Shown here: in pieces, positions 28,376 through 37,779 of the stretch
Position numbering within the stretch: position 1 is the stretch's first letter
How the letters are laid out: every line of letters starts with the position of its first letter
Origin: Chloroflexota bacterium
Lineage (GTDB): Bacteria > Chloroflexota > UBA11872
Reading direction: 5' to 3'
Length of the DNA stretch: 64,000 nt
NCBI GenBank assembly: GCA_026707585.1
Contig: JAPOWQ010000036.1
Location: 1 to 64,000 of the forward strand
Program-made: the position numbers and the translations under genes
Notes under the pieces: generated by a model
Seen by the model: the letters and a program-made list of their open reading frames with translations, nothing else
Database searches by the model: none
Told to the model about the DNA's origin: nothing

Positions 28376-29386
28376 TTGGGAGTCGCTTGCGTGGATGACC
28401 GGCACAAGATCCTCATTACCGACTACGTCTGGCCTTCCACCGATCCCGAGCGCGAGATCCTGGCCGAACTCGACGCCGAGGTCGTTGAAGCCGAATCCGG
28501 CGATGAAGACCATCTCACCGAACTGGCCGTCGACGTCACCGGCATCCTCACCTGCTTCGCCAAGGTCACCGAGCGCGTCGTTCGCGCGTCCCCGCGATTG
28601 CGTGTCGTCGGACGCTACGGCGTCGGCACCGACAACATCGACGTCGACACCTGCACCTCGCTCGACATTCCGGTGACTTTCGTGCCCGACTACGGCTACG
28701 AGGAAGTCGCCGACCACGCCATGGCGCTGCTCATGGCCCAGGCCCGCGGCATTTCAGTGCTGGACCGCAGCGTGCGCACGGGCGAATGGACCAACCAGCC
28801 CGCCCGGCCCATGCACCGGATGCGCGGCCGCGTGCTTGGAATCCTGGGCTACGGCCGCATCGGCTTCGCCCTGGCCGAGCGCGCCATTCCGCACGGGCTC
28901 AAGATCCTCGTCCACGATCCCTACATCACCGCCGACCGTGTGGCCGACATCGATGCCGAACTGGTCGACAAGGACCGCCTGGTAGCCGAGGCCGACTTCA
29001 TCTCCGTCCACGCCCCCCTCACCCCCGAGACGCATCACACCATCGGCGAACCCGAGTTGCGAGCCATGAAGTCAACCACCTACATCATCAACACCGCGCG
29101 CGGTCCCCTGGTGGACGAATACGCCCTGGCCCGCGCCATTGCCGAAGGCTGGATCGCCGGCGCCGGCATCGACGTCCTCGAACAGGAGCCCCCGCCACCC
29201 AACCACCCGTTGATCGGTTTGGACCGCGCCATCGTCACCCCGCACGCCGCCTTCCTCTCCGAGGAATCGCTGCTGGAACTCGAGCGCCGCGCCGCCCTGT
29301 CCGTGGTCCGCGTCCTGCAAGGCCGGATGCCCGAATACGTCTGGAATCGCGAGGTCTTGGAACGAGTCAGCTTGGCGGAGGACTAG
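28376..29386 (+). CDS. D-isomer-specific 2-hydroxyacid dehydrogenase / CtBP-like NAD-binding protein
   Basis: 'GRVLGILGYGRIGFALAERAIPHGLKILVHDPY', 'INTARGPLVDEYALARAIAEGWIAGAGIDVLEQEPPP'. Confidence 0.93.
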   Translation: MGVACVDDRHKILITDYVWPSTDPEREILAELDAEVVEAESGDEDHLTELAVDVTGILTCFAKVTERVVRASPRLRVVGRYGVGTDNIDVDTCTSLDIPVTFVPDYGYEEVADHAMALLMAQARGISVLDRSVRTGEWTNQPARPMHRMRGRVLGILGYGRIGFALAERAIPHGLKILVHDPYITADRVADIDAELVDKDRLVAEADFISVHAPLTPETHHTIGEPELRAMKSTTYIINTARGPLVDEYALARAIAEGWIAGAGIDVLEQEPPPPNHPLIGLDRAIVTPHAAFLSEESLLELERRAALSVVRVLQGRMPEYVWNREVLERVSLAED

Positions 29387-29407
29387 AGGCGCGGTGCTGG
29401 GTCGGCC

Positions 29408-30265
29408 CTACATGAAGTTCTCGTAGAACCACGCTGATCCGACGCCAAGTGCCGATCCGACCACGATTCCCACGATGTCGACGACGATGTCGCCACTGAA
29501 CGGCGCCAGCGACACCGTTCCCTCCTCGGAGCCCTGCCAGACCCACCAGCGTGCCAACAGCCACCAGAGGGCCACGTTGCCCACGAAGATGGCCACCCGC
29601 AGTCGCAGGCGCTGGCTCACGCCGGTTGCGGCCGATCGCCTCAGCATTGTCCGACCCGGCCCCGCGGGGCCGGGGTCTTGGGCGGTGCTTGTGCCAGCGT
29701 CGGAAACCTCTCCTTCGATGATCGAGCGCGCCCGCGCGCCCGCCGGAGCATTGCTCACCATTGCCAGCGCTGTTGGATATGTCCGGTAGAAGTAGTAGCG
29801 GTACACAAAAGTCAGCGGCAGGCCGACGTACAGGCCAAGTCCAATCACGGCGCCGGCTTGGGCTAGCTGCTGCACCGCCAGCACAACCAGCAGGACTACC
29901 CATAGCAATCCTTGATGCAACAGGTACTGCTGATCGGCAGCCTGGACTCTGAACTCTCCCAAAACATTCTCCCGTCGCCAGCGCCAGCGCTCGATAACGC
30001 CCAGCCCAATGCCCAGCAGGCACAGCAACAGCGCGGTCGGTGCGGCCCCCAGCACGGCCAATGCGACGGCCGGCGCCAGCGCGGTCAGCAAGCCGGCAAT
30101 CGCGATGGCCGGCCATGCGGCAATGGCCGCCCGCACACGCGCGCGGTATTGCACGAACGCCCGTCCGGCCTCGTGCGGCGCATAGCCGGCGTCGATAAGC
30201 GCCCGCGCCGCGACTTGCGTGTGCTGCGGATCTTCAGGCCGGCCCTGCTGCAATCGGGTCAACAC
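29408..30265 (-). CDS. Predicted multi-pass membrane protein
   Basis: ORF with several hydrophobic segments, downstream of the AAA/VWA pair. Confidence 0.65.
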   Translation of the reverse strand: MLTRLQQGRPEDPQHTQVAARALIDAGYAPHEAGRAFVQYRARVRAAIAAWPAIAIAGLLTALAPAVALAVLGAAPTALLLCLLGIGLGVIERWRWRRENVLGEFRVQAADQQYLLHQGLLWVVLLVVLAVQQLAQAGAVIGLGLYVGLPLTFVYRYYFYRTYPTALAMVSNAPAGARARSIIEGEVSDAGTSTAQDPGPAGPGRTMLRRSAATGVSQRLRLRVAIFVGNVALWWLLARWWVWQGSEEGTVSLAPFSGDIVVDIVGIVVGSALGVGSAWFYENFM

Positions 30266-30329
30266 GTCGCGCGCCTTTCGGCGATTCCCCGCTTGGCGCG
30301 CCGATTCTCAGTTATTCGACTCTGAACTG

Positions 30330-32288
30330 CTAGGCCGCCCGAATCCGCTGATCCACCGCGTTTCGGATCAAGGTCGGCAGCAACTGGCTGTCGTGCACGA
30401 TCTCGCCGAAGCACGCCCCCAGCGGCCGCCCGTCGATTCGGGGCATATACGCTCGCTCGAACTCGGTGCGCAACACCCCCACCCCGAATGCCAGCACCTT
30501 CGTCGCCTGCCCGCCCGCTCCGTTGCGGTTGCGGCGGTCCAGATCCGTCAGCACCCGACGCAACTGCGCCGGATCGCTGCTGATCCCGTCCGTAATCACG
30601 ATCACGCTCTTCAAACCGGCCTGCGGCTGGATGTGCGTCAACGCTCGCCGCATCGCCCCGGCGTCGTCGGTCTCGCGGTGGTCCAACGTGTAGATGGTTC
30701 GGACAATCTGGCTGTGGTCGCGCGGGCGATACGCCGCCTCCGAGGGAATCCCGGCGGCCGTCCATACGCTCTGCTCGAAGCGCCAGTGCACCACCGCCTC
30801 CGTGCTGAAGCTCAGCACCGCGTACGGAATCCGCAGTCGTTCGTGAATCTCGATGAAGATCACCGCCGCTTCCACTAACCGGTCAAACTTCTTGGTCGGA
30901 AACCCGCGCTGCACCATGCTCCCGCTGATGTCCAGCAGGATCGCGCTGGCAAAGTCCCGCTGCCGGTCCTCCCGCGCCACCCGCACCCCGCGCAGGAACG
31001 CCGACGCCGGATCCGTGATCAGTCGCTCCGGATGCTCCAGGTCGATCTCTCCCGTATCGCCCCGCCGCTGCTTCCGCGGTCGCCGCCACGGGTCCACTGC
31101 CCCATGCCGCCGCCGGTCCATGATCTCCGCCAGCCCTCGGCGCCGTCCGCTGCCGTGGATGGACTCCCGGATCAGCGGCTCTAGCTTTCGAACCGCCGCC
31201 AGGTAGTCGAACGCCTCGTAGTCGATCTGCGGTCCGCGACCCTTCCGCAGGTACGAGATGAGCCCCGGATGCCATGACTCCCCCGTTGAGCTGAGCACCC
31301 GGTCCCGTACCTGCCGCCGGCTCCACCGCCGCCGCTCGCCCTGCCTGACCGAACTTGGCTCGCGATCCTCGGGCGCTTGCGGGGCGCCATCCCGGCGCCG
31401 GCTCTGCAGCGGCCGAGCCATGCCTTCCGGCACCTCCTGTTCCCGCTCGGCCGGTTCGTCGCTGGCGGACCCGTTGGTCTGCGCGCCCGCCTGAGCCGCG
31501 GCTGACGCGTCCTGCGGCTCCGGCTCGTCCTCCGTCGGCGTCGCGCCCGGATCGCTCGTGTCCGGAGCCTTCGTCGTGCTTCGAGCCCTCTCGGCCGCCT
31601 GCCGCCGCGCTTCCTGTTCTGCCGCCACCAGTGATCGGTACGCGGGCAGCACCTCGTCCGTCACCTCGTCCAGCAACCCCGACACCTGCGCGCGGCAGCT
31701 CGCACGCTCGACCGCAACCAGCGTCGCCTCGAACGCCGCCGCGGCCGGCCGGTCCAGAACCGGCGCCGCCCGGCTGCCGGGCCACTGCCGTTCCGTCCAC
31801 GCGTGAATGTGCGCATCCAGGAACTGGTGGTGCAGCGGCACGTCCCCGGTATCGCGAATCCCTTGCATGTCGTGCATCGGCTCCATCTCGACCCCGCGGC
31901 CATAGAGCCGCCGGAACAACCGCGACACGCCCGGGTACCGGGCCATGTGCAGCCGGTTCACCCGCATGTCGTTCACCACGTTCACCAGCAACGTCAGCGC
32001 CGCGGCCGATAGCGCCACGTCGGCGTGACCCTCGATCCACCGCGCCGTCGCCATCGCCCCCGCCTTGCCCGTAAAGCGCACCTCGGCCGCTTCGTGCGCC
32101 AGCCCCGCCACCATCAGCTCGGGCGGCCACTCCGACAGCAGCGCTCGCGGGTAATCCACGACTTCTTGCGCCGGGCGGTAGGCCCACCACGGCCCGGCCT
32201 CCAGGCGCACCGGCAGGTCGCTCAGGATCATCCGGCCGGCCAGCTCGAACTGTTCGGTCGTCAGCCGCGTTTCGTCAGACCAGGCCAT
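30330..32288 (-). CDS. VWA-domain protein, CobT/NorD-like
   Basis: ORF extends to 32348; ATG at 32288 (MAWSDETRL) more likely. MIDAS motif 'ASAILLDISGSMVQRGFPTKKFDRLVEAAVIF'; acidic/Pro-rich central linker. Confidence 0.85.
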   Translation of the reverse strand: MAWSDETRLTTEQFELAGRMILSDLPVRLEAGPWWAYRPAQEVVDYPRALLSEWPPELMVAGLAHEAAEVRFTGKAGAMATARWIEGHADVALSAAALTLLVNVVNDMRVNRLHMARYPGVSRLFRRLYGRGVEMEPMHDMQGIRDTGDVPLHHQFLDAHIHAWTERQWPGSRAAPVLDRPAAAAFEATLVAVERASCRAQVSGLLDEVTDEVLPAYRSLVAAEQEARRQAAERARSTTKAPDTSDPGATPTEDEPEPQDASAAAQAGAQTNGSASDEPAEREQEVPEGMARPLQSRRRDGAPQAPEDREPSSVRQGERRRWSRRQVRDRVLSSTGESWHPGLISYLRKGRGPQIDYEAFDYLAAVRKLEPLIRESIHGSGRRRGLAEIMDRRRHGAVDPWRRPRKQRRGDTGEIDLEHPERLITDPASAFLRGVRVAREDRQRDFASAILLDISGSMVQRGFPTKKFDRLVEAAVIFIEIHERLRIPYAVLSFSTEAVVHWRFEQSVWTAAGIPSEAAYRPRDHSQIVRTIYTLDHRETDDAGAMRRALTHIQPQAGLKSVIVITDGISSDPAQLRRVLTDLDRRNRNGAGGQATKVLAFGVGVLRTEFERAYMPRIDGRPLGACFGEIVHDSQLLPTLIRNAVDQRIRAA

Positions 32289-34548
32289 AACCGGCCAACG
32301 TCGCTTCCAGCACCGGGCGAATGTCGTCGCCCGACCCGTCCAGCACACCCCGCCGCAGCCAGCGCACGAACGTGGCCGTGTCGTCGCCCGCCCGCGCGCT
32401 GGTCACCAGTTCGGCCGTCGTCAGGCTCACCCGCTCGGCCGCCGCCCCGGCCAGGTCCGCCGGCACGTCGTTCAGCGGGTGCCGTGCGTCGCGGTCCCAG
32501 GCGCCCGAGAGAATCGCGCGGCCCGTGGCCGCCAGCTCAGCCGCCGAGTGCAATAGAGCCGGGTCGATCGCCTCGTCGGCAACGAACGCCAGGATCGCGG
32601 CCTCTTCATCCAGCGGCGGATAGTCCATGCGGATTACCGCCCCAAAGCGGTTCTCCACCGCCTCGTTCAGCGGCTTCACGCCCGGCCCCTCGGCAAACCC
32701 CGTGGCAACCAGCCGGAAGTCCGGGTGCGCGTGCACCACCCGTCCATCCGGCAGCAGCAGCCGCCCGCCCTTGTCGAACAGCCCGTTGATGATCGAGTGC
32801 ACGTCCGGATAGGCCAGGTTGTACTCGTTCACGATCACGAACAGCCCCTCGCTGGCCGCCTCCAGGAATCCCTGGATCGACCACGAGGTGGCCCCGCCCG
32901 TCAGCCGCCGCGCCGCCGTCAGGTCCGTCTTGCTCGTCTCGCCCGTCAGGCTGAACTCCACCGCCGGCAATTTCCACAAGTGCGCCAGCGTGCGAGCCAG
33001 CGCCGATTTCCCGCAGCCCGTCGGCCCGCGCAGGAACACCGGCCGCCCCGCCACCAGCGCGCCCTGCGTCAACCGCAAGGCCTGCCAGCTCGAAGCCGTC
33101 AGACACGGCAACACGCTGCGGGCCGGTGGTACGTGCCCGAGCGACGACGCCAGGTTCAATCCGTACTCCGCTCGCAGAGCCCGCCGCAGTTCGTCGACGG
33201 CCACGCCGTCGGTTCCGTTGTCGCTCTCGATTGCGGGCGGACCGTCGGATCGACCTCGAACTCGCACCTTGCGCCCGCCCGCCAGGTCCAGCGTCACTCC
33301 GGAACCACCGTCCACCGAAGTTGACTCGGCCACCGGAGTCGGCGGCGGCAGTGCTACCGCCGCGCCTGCATCCGGTCGCTCAATATCCAGCAGGGCCCGC
33401 CGCAGCTCGTCTGGATACGCCGTGGACGCCACCGCGCGTCCCAGCGCCTGCCGCGTCGTCTCCGCCACCGGCTGCATCAGGTCGTCGGGTGCGATCGAGA
33501 GCACGGCCTGCGCCCCGATCTCCGCCAGCGGCAGCCCCGTCGCATGCCCGAGCGCCAGCCAGTGAACCAGCGAGCGGGTCGAAATCCGGTCCCGCATGGC
33601 CCCGCCCAACTCGTCGTGCCCGCGCAGCTGGCCGGCCACGCCGACCAGTCGTTCGACGATCGATGGATTCGCCCGCAAATCCAGCGCCTCCGCCAGTTCA
33701 AGCCGCCCGAACTCGAAGGCCACCGCCTCGGCTTCCTCGTCCGCCGGCAGGAATCCCATCGGAATCGCGCCCAGCCCCCAGCCGAACCGCCGCTGCAGCG
33801 CCCGCCCGATCTCGGCGGCGCCCACGTAGTTCGGATTTGCCGTGGCGAACACCCCGAACTGCTCGTGCACCTCGATCTCGATATTCCCCAGGTCCGTTCC
33901 CGAGATCACCAATCGACCCGTGTCCATGGCCTGCGTCAGCGCGCTCACCAGGTCCGGCGGCAGCATGTTTATCTCGTTGATCAGCAGCTTGTGCCCGTGC
34001 AACATCGCCTGCACCGCCGGCCCCAGCGCCGCCACCGTCGACTGCCCCGTGTCGCCGCGCACGACCTCCGTCCGCTGAAAGAAGTCCGCCAGCGTCGTAT
34101 CGCCGCTGAACGTCAGCTCCACGCACGGCTCGTTCGCCAGGTGGCAGTAGGTCTTCACCATCGTCGTCTTGCCGCAGCCGGTCGGACCGGTCAGCAGCAC
34201 GAACGTCCGTAGGTGCGGATTGGCCTCGATCTGCGCCATCCGCTGCAGGATCTCCGCCATCGACGCGGTGATCCGGATAAAGACCTCGTCCCGCGTCGGC
34301 ACCAGCCGCGTCGCATCCGGCGCCTCGTCCCCGAACCCGCCCAGCTCCGCGCGAACCTCCGCGGGCACCGCCCGAAACCGCCCGGTTCCCAGGTCCCGCC
34401 GCGCAAACCGCTCACCCAGGATCTCGAGCTCCGACTCTGCGAGACCAATGTGCTCCCCAAACACCGCCCGCCCATCGCCCGCCGCCGCGCCACCACAGCC
34501 CTCGGCCGCGTCTTCCGCGCCAAACAGGGATCTCAGAAAACTCTGCAT
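32275..34548 (-). CDS. Tandem AAA ATPase (two MoxR/CobS-like AAA_5 domains)
   Basis: Two intact Walker A motifs, 'LLTGPTGCGKTTMVKTYCHL' and 'FLRGPTGCGKSALARTLAHL', with Walker B-like 'KLLINEINMLPPDL' and 'GLFVIVNEYNLAYPDV'. Confidence 0.88.
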   Translation of the reverse strand: MQSFLRSLFGAEDAAEGCGGAAAGDGRAVFGEHIGLAESELEILGERFARRDLGTGRFRAVPAEVRAELGGFGDEAPDATRLVPTRDEVFIRITASMAEILQRMAQIEANPHLRTFVLLTGPTGCGKTTMVKTYCHLANEPCVELTFSGDTTLADFFQRTEVVRGDTGQSTVAALGPAVQAMLHGHKLLINEINMLPPDLVSALTQAMDTGRLVISGTDLGNIEIEVHEQFGVFATANPNYVGAAEIGRALQRRFGWGLGAIPMGFLPADEEAEAVAFEFGRLELAEALDLRANPSIVERLVGVAGQLRGHDELGGAMRDRISTRSLVHWLALGHATGLPLAEIGAQAVLSIAPDDLMQPVAETTRQALGRAVASTAYPDELRRALLDIERPDAGAAVALPPPTPVAESTSVDGGSGVTLDLAGGRKVRVRGRSDGPPAIESDNGTDGVAVDELRRALRAEYGLNLASSLGHVPPARSVLPCLTASSWQALRLTQGALVAGRPVFLRGPTGCGKSALARTLAHLWKLPAVEFSLTGETSKTDLTAARRLTGGATSWSIQGFLEAASEGLFVIVNEYNLAYPDVHSIINGLFDKGGRLLLPDGRVVHAHPDFRLVATGFAEGPGVKPLNEAVENRFGAVIRMDYPPLDEEAAILAFVADEAIDPALLHSAAELAATGRAILSGAWDRDARHPLNDVPADLAGAAAERVSLTTAELVTSARAGDDTATFVRWLRRGVLDGSGDDIRPVLEATLAGYGLV

Positions 34549-34675
34549 TACCGGGCTCGTCCGTCACGCGCCGCCCGCATTCTAGGCGCGCACCTGCCCA
34601 ACCCCGACCGCGGCTGAAGGCCTTCGTGGTGTCGCATGTAGCAACGCCGGGCGATAGGTCGAGTGTGTGATACGT

Positions 34676-34764
34676 TGAATCCGATGCCCGACCCCGCCGG
34701 AGCGTCGCCGCATGAGCGCCGAAGCGTGGACGATTCTGGGCACGGGCGGGGCCCTGTTTGTTGG
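34676..34764 (+). repeat. Direct repeat copy 1 (5' region of small gene A1)
   Basis: 89 nt, 87/89 identical to 35538-35626, spanning the upstream leader and the start of the CDS. Confidence 0.9.
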
Positions 34765-35080
34765 TTTAGCTGGTTTGGCTGTCGCCATCTGGCGCAGCCT
34801 GGACGCCCGTCTCGAACTCATGGCGCAGCAGCATGCCGCCGAGCTACAGGTGTTGCGCGGCGACCTTCGCGACCTGCGTGCTGACCACGGCGCCCGTCTC
34901 GACAGACTGGAAGCTCGCCTCGACAGGATGGATGCTCGCCAGTTCGAATTGGCTCAGGCTCTGGCCCGCATCGAGGGCCGCCAGGAGCAGCAATTGGCCG
35001 CCGTGGCGTCAACACCCTCCTCGCTGCAGGAACTCTCGCGCCCGAGCGCTGTGGCGACAGGCGAGACCAGGCCCGAGTAG
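34712..35080 (+). CDS. Small TM + coiled-coil protein A1
   Basis: 'MSAEAWTILGTGGALFVGLAGLAVAIWRSLDARLELMAQQHAAELQVLRGDLRDLRADHGARLDRLEARLDRMDARQFELAQALARIEGRQEQQ'. Confidence 0.8.
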   Translation: MSAEAWTILGTGGALFVGLAGLAVAIWRSLDARLELMAQQHAAELQVLRGDLRDLRADHGARLDRLEARLDRMDARQFELAQALARIEGRQEQQLAAVASTPSSLQELSRPSAVATGETRPE

Positions 35081-35190
35081 CCCTTGACCCGTCCTCCGCC
35101 GGACCTTTTAGTCTCTCAGGTTCCAGCCACGTTCGGGTCATCGTGACACGTTTGACCTGTACTTGATTCAAGCGACTGGAACCCCGCCCC

Positions 35191-35496
35191 GTGACCCTCG
35201 AAACTGCCGATCTGCTGGCCATCGCCGGCATCGTGCTACCACTGCTGCTAGCCGTCATGGGCGGGACGCTGGCCTGGCTTAAGTCCGACATCCGAGAACT
35301 TAGGGCTGAGACTCGCGCTGACATGCAAGCTCTGCGGTCGGAAGTTAGATCTGAGATTCGCGCAATCGATGCCAAGGTCGATGCATTGACGCAGGCCATT
35401 CTCGCGAGCGCGCTAGCCCGTGGACCGCTAGTCGCCACGCCTGAAGCCGGGGCTTCGCCAACCGCATCTGAGTCCCAGTCCACGCCAACCAGCTGA
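35191..35496 (+). CDS. Small TM + coiled-coil protein B1
   Basis: 'MTLETADLLAIAGIVLPLLLAVMGGTLAWLKSDIRELRAETRADMQALRSEVRSEIRAIDAKVDALTQAI' (GTG start). Confidence 0.8.
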   Translation: MTLETADLLAIAGIVLPLLLAVMGGTLAWLKSDIRELRAETRADMQALRSEVRSEIRAIDAKVDALTQAILASALARGPLVATPEAGASPTASESQSTPTS

Positions 35497-35537
35497 CGCA
35501 TCCGCCCGGTACGGCTTACTGCCGTGAGCGTGTACCA

Positions 35538-35626
35538 TGAATCCGATGCCCGACCCCGCCGGAGCGTCGCCGCATGAGCGCCGAAGCGTGGACGATCTTG
35601 GGCACGGGCGGGGCCCTGTTTGTTGG
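35538..35626 (+). repeat. Direct repeat copy 2 (5' region of small gene A2)
   Basis: See 34676-34764. Confidence 0.9.
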
Positions 35627-35837
35627 ATTGGCTGGCTTGGTCATAGCGATATGGCGAAGCCTTGAATCTCGTCTTGATCTCATGGCTCAGCAGCACGCTG
35701 CTGCTCTGAGCGATCTGCGCGCCGATCATGGCGCGCGTCTGGACAGGATCGAAGCCCGGCAATTCGAAATGGCGCAGTCTCTCGCTCGCCTCGGCGAACC
35801 AGTACGAGATTCAACCACCGATAAGCCCGCTCCATGA
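35574..35837 (+). CDS. Small TM + coiled-coil protein A2
   Basis: 'MSAEAWTILGTGGALFVGLAGLVIAIWRSLESRLDLMAQQHAAALSDLRADHGARLDRIEARQFEMAQSLARL', paralog of A1. Confidence 0.82.
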   Translation: MSAEAWTILGTGGALFVGLAGLVIAIWRSLESRLDLMAQQHAAALSDLRADHGARLDRIEARQFEMAQSLARLGEPVRDSTTDKPAP

Positions 35838-36097
35838 CGCTCGAGACCGCCGATCTCCTGGCCATCGCCGGCATCGTCCTTGGCTCCATGCTCGCCGTCG
35901 TTGGTGGCGCATTGGCCTGGCTTCGGGCCGATATCGCCAAGCTCGACGATCGCCAACGCGCTACCGGTGCCACGGTGGATGCCTTGATCCAGGTTTTCCT
36001 CGCCGGAGCCCTGGCTCAGGACTCGAAAGCCAACTCGCTGGGGCCCAGCCGTACCGGTCCCGCCCAACTCGGGCACTCTTCTGAGCGAATCGAGTGA
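35834..36097 (+). CDS. Small TM + coiled-coil protein B2
   Basis: 'MTLETADLLAIAGIVLGSMLAVVGGALAWLRADIAKLDDRQRATGATVDALIQ', paralog of B1. ATGA overlap with A2. Confidence 0.82.
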   Translation: MTLETADLLAIAGIVLGSMLAVVGGALAWLRADIAKLDDRQRATGATVDALIQVFLAGALAQDSKANSLGPSRTGPAQLGHSSERIE

Positions 36098-36167
36098 CGA
36101 TGCGGCTCAGAGACGTCTATGTAACCCGTCGCTCGTGTTCGACACGGCCGAGAGATGCATTGTCCCC

Positions 36168-36392
36168 ATGAGCGCTGATCTGATCCCGATTCTCGGAACC
36201 GTGATTGGCGCGGCTGGCGCCCTGGCCGCCCTGATGGTGGCGCTGGCTGCCTGGCTTCGCGCCGACATCCGTGCCCTCGAGACCGACGTCCGCGCCGATA
36301 TCCGCGCTTTGGATGGCCGTGTGAATGTTCTGGCCGAACGCATGAGCGAACTCGGCGAGCGCGTCGCCCGCCTCGAAGCACGCCCTGACTGA
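36168..36392 (+). CDS. Small TM + coiled-coil protein C
   Basis: 'MSADLIPILGTVIGAAGALAALMVALAAWLRADIRALETDVRADIRALDGRVNVLAERMSELGERVARLEARPD'. ATG chosen inside ORF 36135..36392. Confidence 0.75.
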   Translation: MSADLIPILGTVIGAAGALAALMVALAAWLRADIRALETDVRADIRALDGRVNVLAERMSELGERVARLEARPD

Positions 36393-36532
36393 CCGCCCCT
36401 TCCCTCGGGCGCCGGCCACTCAGAGGTGCGTCGCGCTCACCCAGACTGCGGGCGCGTTGCCCAAGTTCGTGAAGCGGCCATCGGCGGATTCGGTGCTGGC
36501 GAAGTGAACGACGCTTCGTAGCTTGCCGCTAT

Positions 36533-37735
36533 TCACCCAACCCGCTCGTACACCTCCGCCGTCCGTGCCGCGCACCGCGCCCAGGTAAACATCGATACTG
36601 CCCGCTCCCGCCCGTTCCTGCCCCAGCGCCGCATTCGCTTGCCGTCGCGCAGTGCTTCGCCGAGCCCCCAGGCAATGTCCACTGGATCCGCCCCATTCAC
36701 GTGCAGCCCGCACTGGTTCGGCCCTTCGTTCATCACCTGTTCTCGAAATCCCACGACACCCCGCGCCCCAACCACCACCGGCTTGCCGCACGCCATCGCC
36801 TCAAGGCACACGATCCCAAACGGCTCGTACGTCGACGGCAACACCACCAGGTCGGCGGCTGCGAAGTGCGCGATGCGCTCGGCCTCGGAAACCCACTCCG
36901 TTCGCACCGTGACTGAATCCTCAATCCCTAGCCCGGCCACCAGCCCCCGAATCTCGTCGTCCTGATCGCCCGTGCCCAGCGCCACCAGCCGGGCCTCCGG
37001 ATGCTGTTCCACCACCCGCGGCCAGCCTTCGATCAACGGCCGCGTGCCCTTCACCCCCGTCAGCCGCCCAATAAAGAACACCACCGGCGCATCGTCAGCC
37101 AATCCATAGCGAGCCCTCAGCTCCGCCCCGCCCGGCGCATCCGGCGCAAACTTCTCCGTGTCCACCCCGTTCCAGACCCCGTGCACCCGCTCCGCGTCCC
37201 AGCCGTGCGCGATCAGGTCCCGCACCATCGCCTGGCTCACCGTAATCGTCGCGGCGGCCGCCCGGCCCGCCGCCGCTTCCCACTGCGACACGATCGGCGA
37301 AGGCCCGCCCGGCTGCCGCCCCCACTCCGCGCTATGCACGTGGAACACGATCGGCGCGTCCAGGTGCTGCGCCAGCGTCAGCCCGCTCGGCGCTCCCAGC
37401 CAGTCGTGCACCGCGATCACGTCGAACGGACGCCGCCCATGCTCCGCCCGCACCGCGTCGGCCCAGAGAATGTTTGTCGAGTACAACTCTCCGAAAAACG
37501 CCCCCCAGCTCGATGCCTCCTGGTTGTAGACGCCCAAATAGGTCGGGCTCAGGTCCAGCTGACGTGCCCAATGCGTATCCGGCTGCGGATCCGGCGCGTC
37601 GCCGTCCCGCAGCGCGGCAAACACCTGCACGTCGTGCCCCGCCGCCCGCAGCGCCGGCGCCATCGCGCCCGAATACGTCCCCAGCCCACCCACCACGTGC
37701 GGCGGGTACTCCCACACCACCATCGCAATACGCAA
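36533..37735 (-). CDS. GT4-family glycosyltransferase (glycogen synthase-like)
   Basis: 'RIAMVVWEYPPHVVGGLGTYSGAMAPALRAAGHDVQVFAA', 'VVLPSTYEPFGIVCLEAMACGKPVVVGARGVVGFRE'. ORF extends to 37828; start near 37735 more likely. Confidence 0.92.
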   Translation of the reverse strand: MRIAMVVWEYPPHVVGGLGTYSGAMAPALRAAGHDVQVFAALRDGDAPDPQPDTHWARQLDLSPTYLGVYNQEASSWGAFFGELYSTNILWADAVRAEHGRRPFDVIAVHDWLGAPSGLTLAQHLDAPIVFHVHSAEWGRQPGGPSPIVSQWEAAAGRAAAATITVSQAMVRDLIAHGWDAERVHGVWNGVDTEKFAPDAPGGAELRARYGLADDAPVVFFIGRLTGVKGTRPLIEGWPRVVEQHPEARLVALGTGDQDDEIRGLVAGLGIEDSVTVRTEWVSEAERIAHFAAADLVVLPSTYEPFGIVCLEAMACGKPVVVGARGVVGFREQVMNEGPNQCGLHVNGADPVDIAWGLGEALRDGKRMRRWGRNGRERAVSMFTWARCAARTAEVYERVG

Positions 37736-37779
37736 CGTCAGCCACCCCTCGAATCTGTTAGCGGTGCCGCCGGTGGCGG

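Noticed and set aside
34712-36392. Toxin-antitoxin interpretation of the small gene cassette
   Set aside because: No recognised toxin fold or antitoxin DNA-binding domain; kept as an unknown TM/coiled-coil system.
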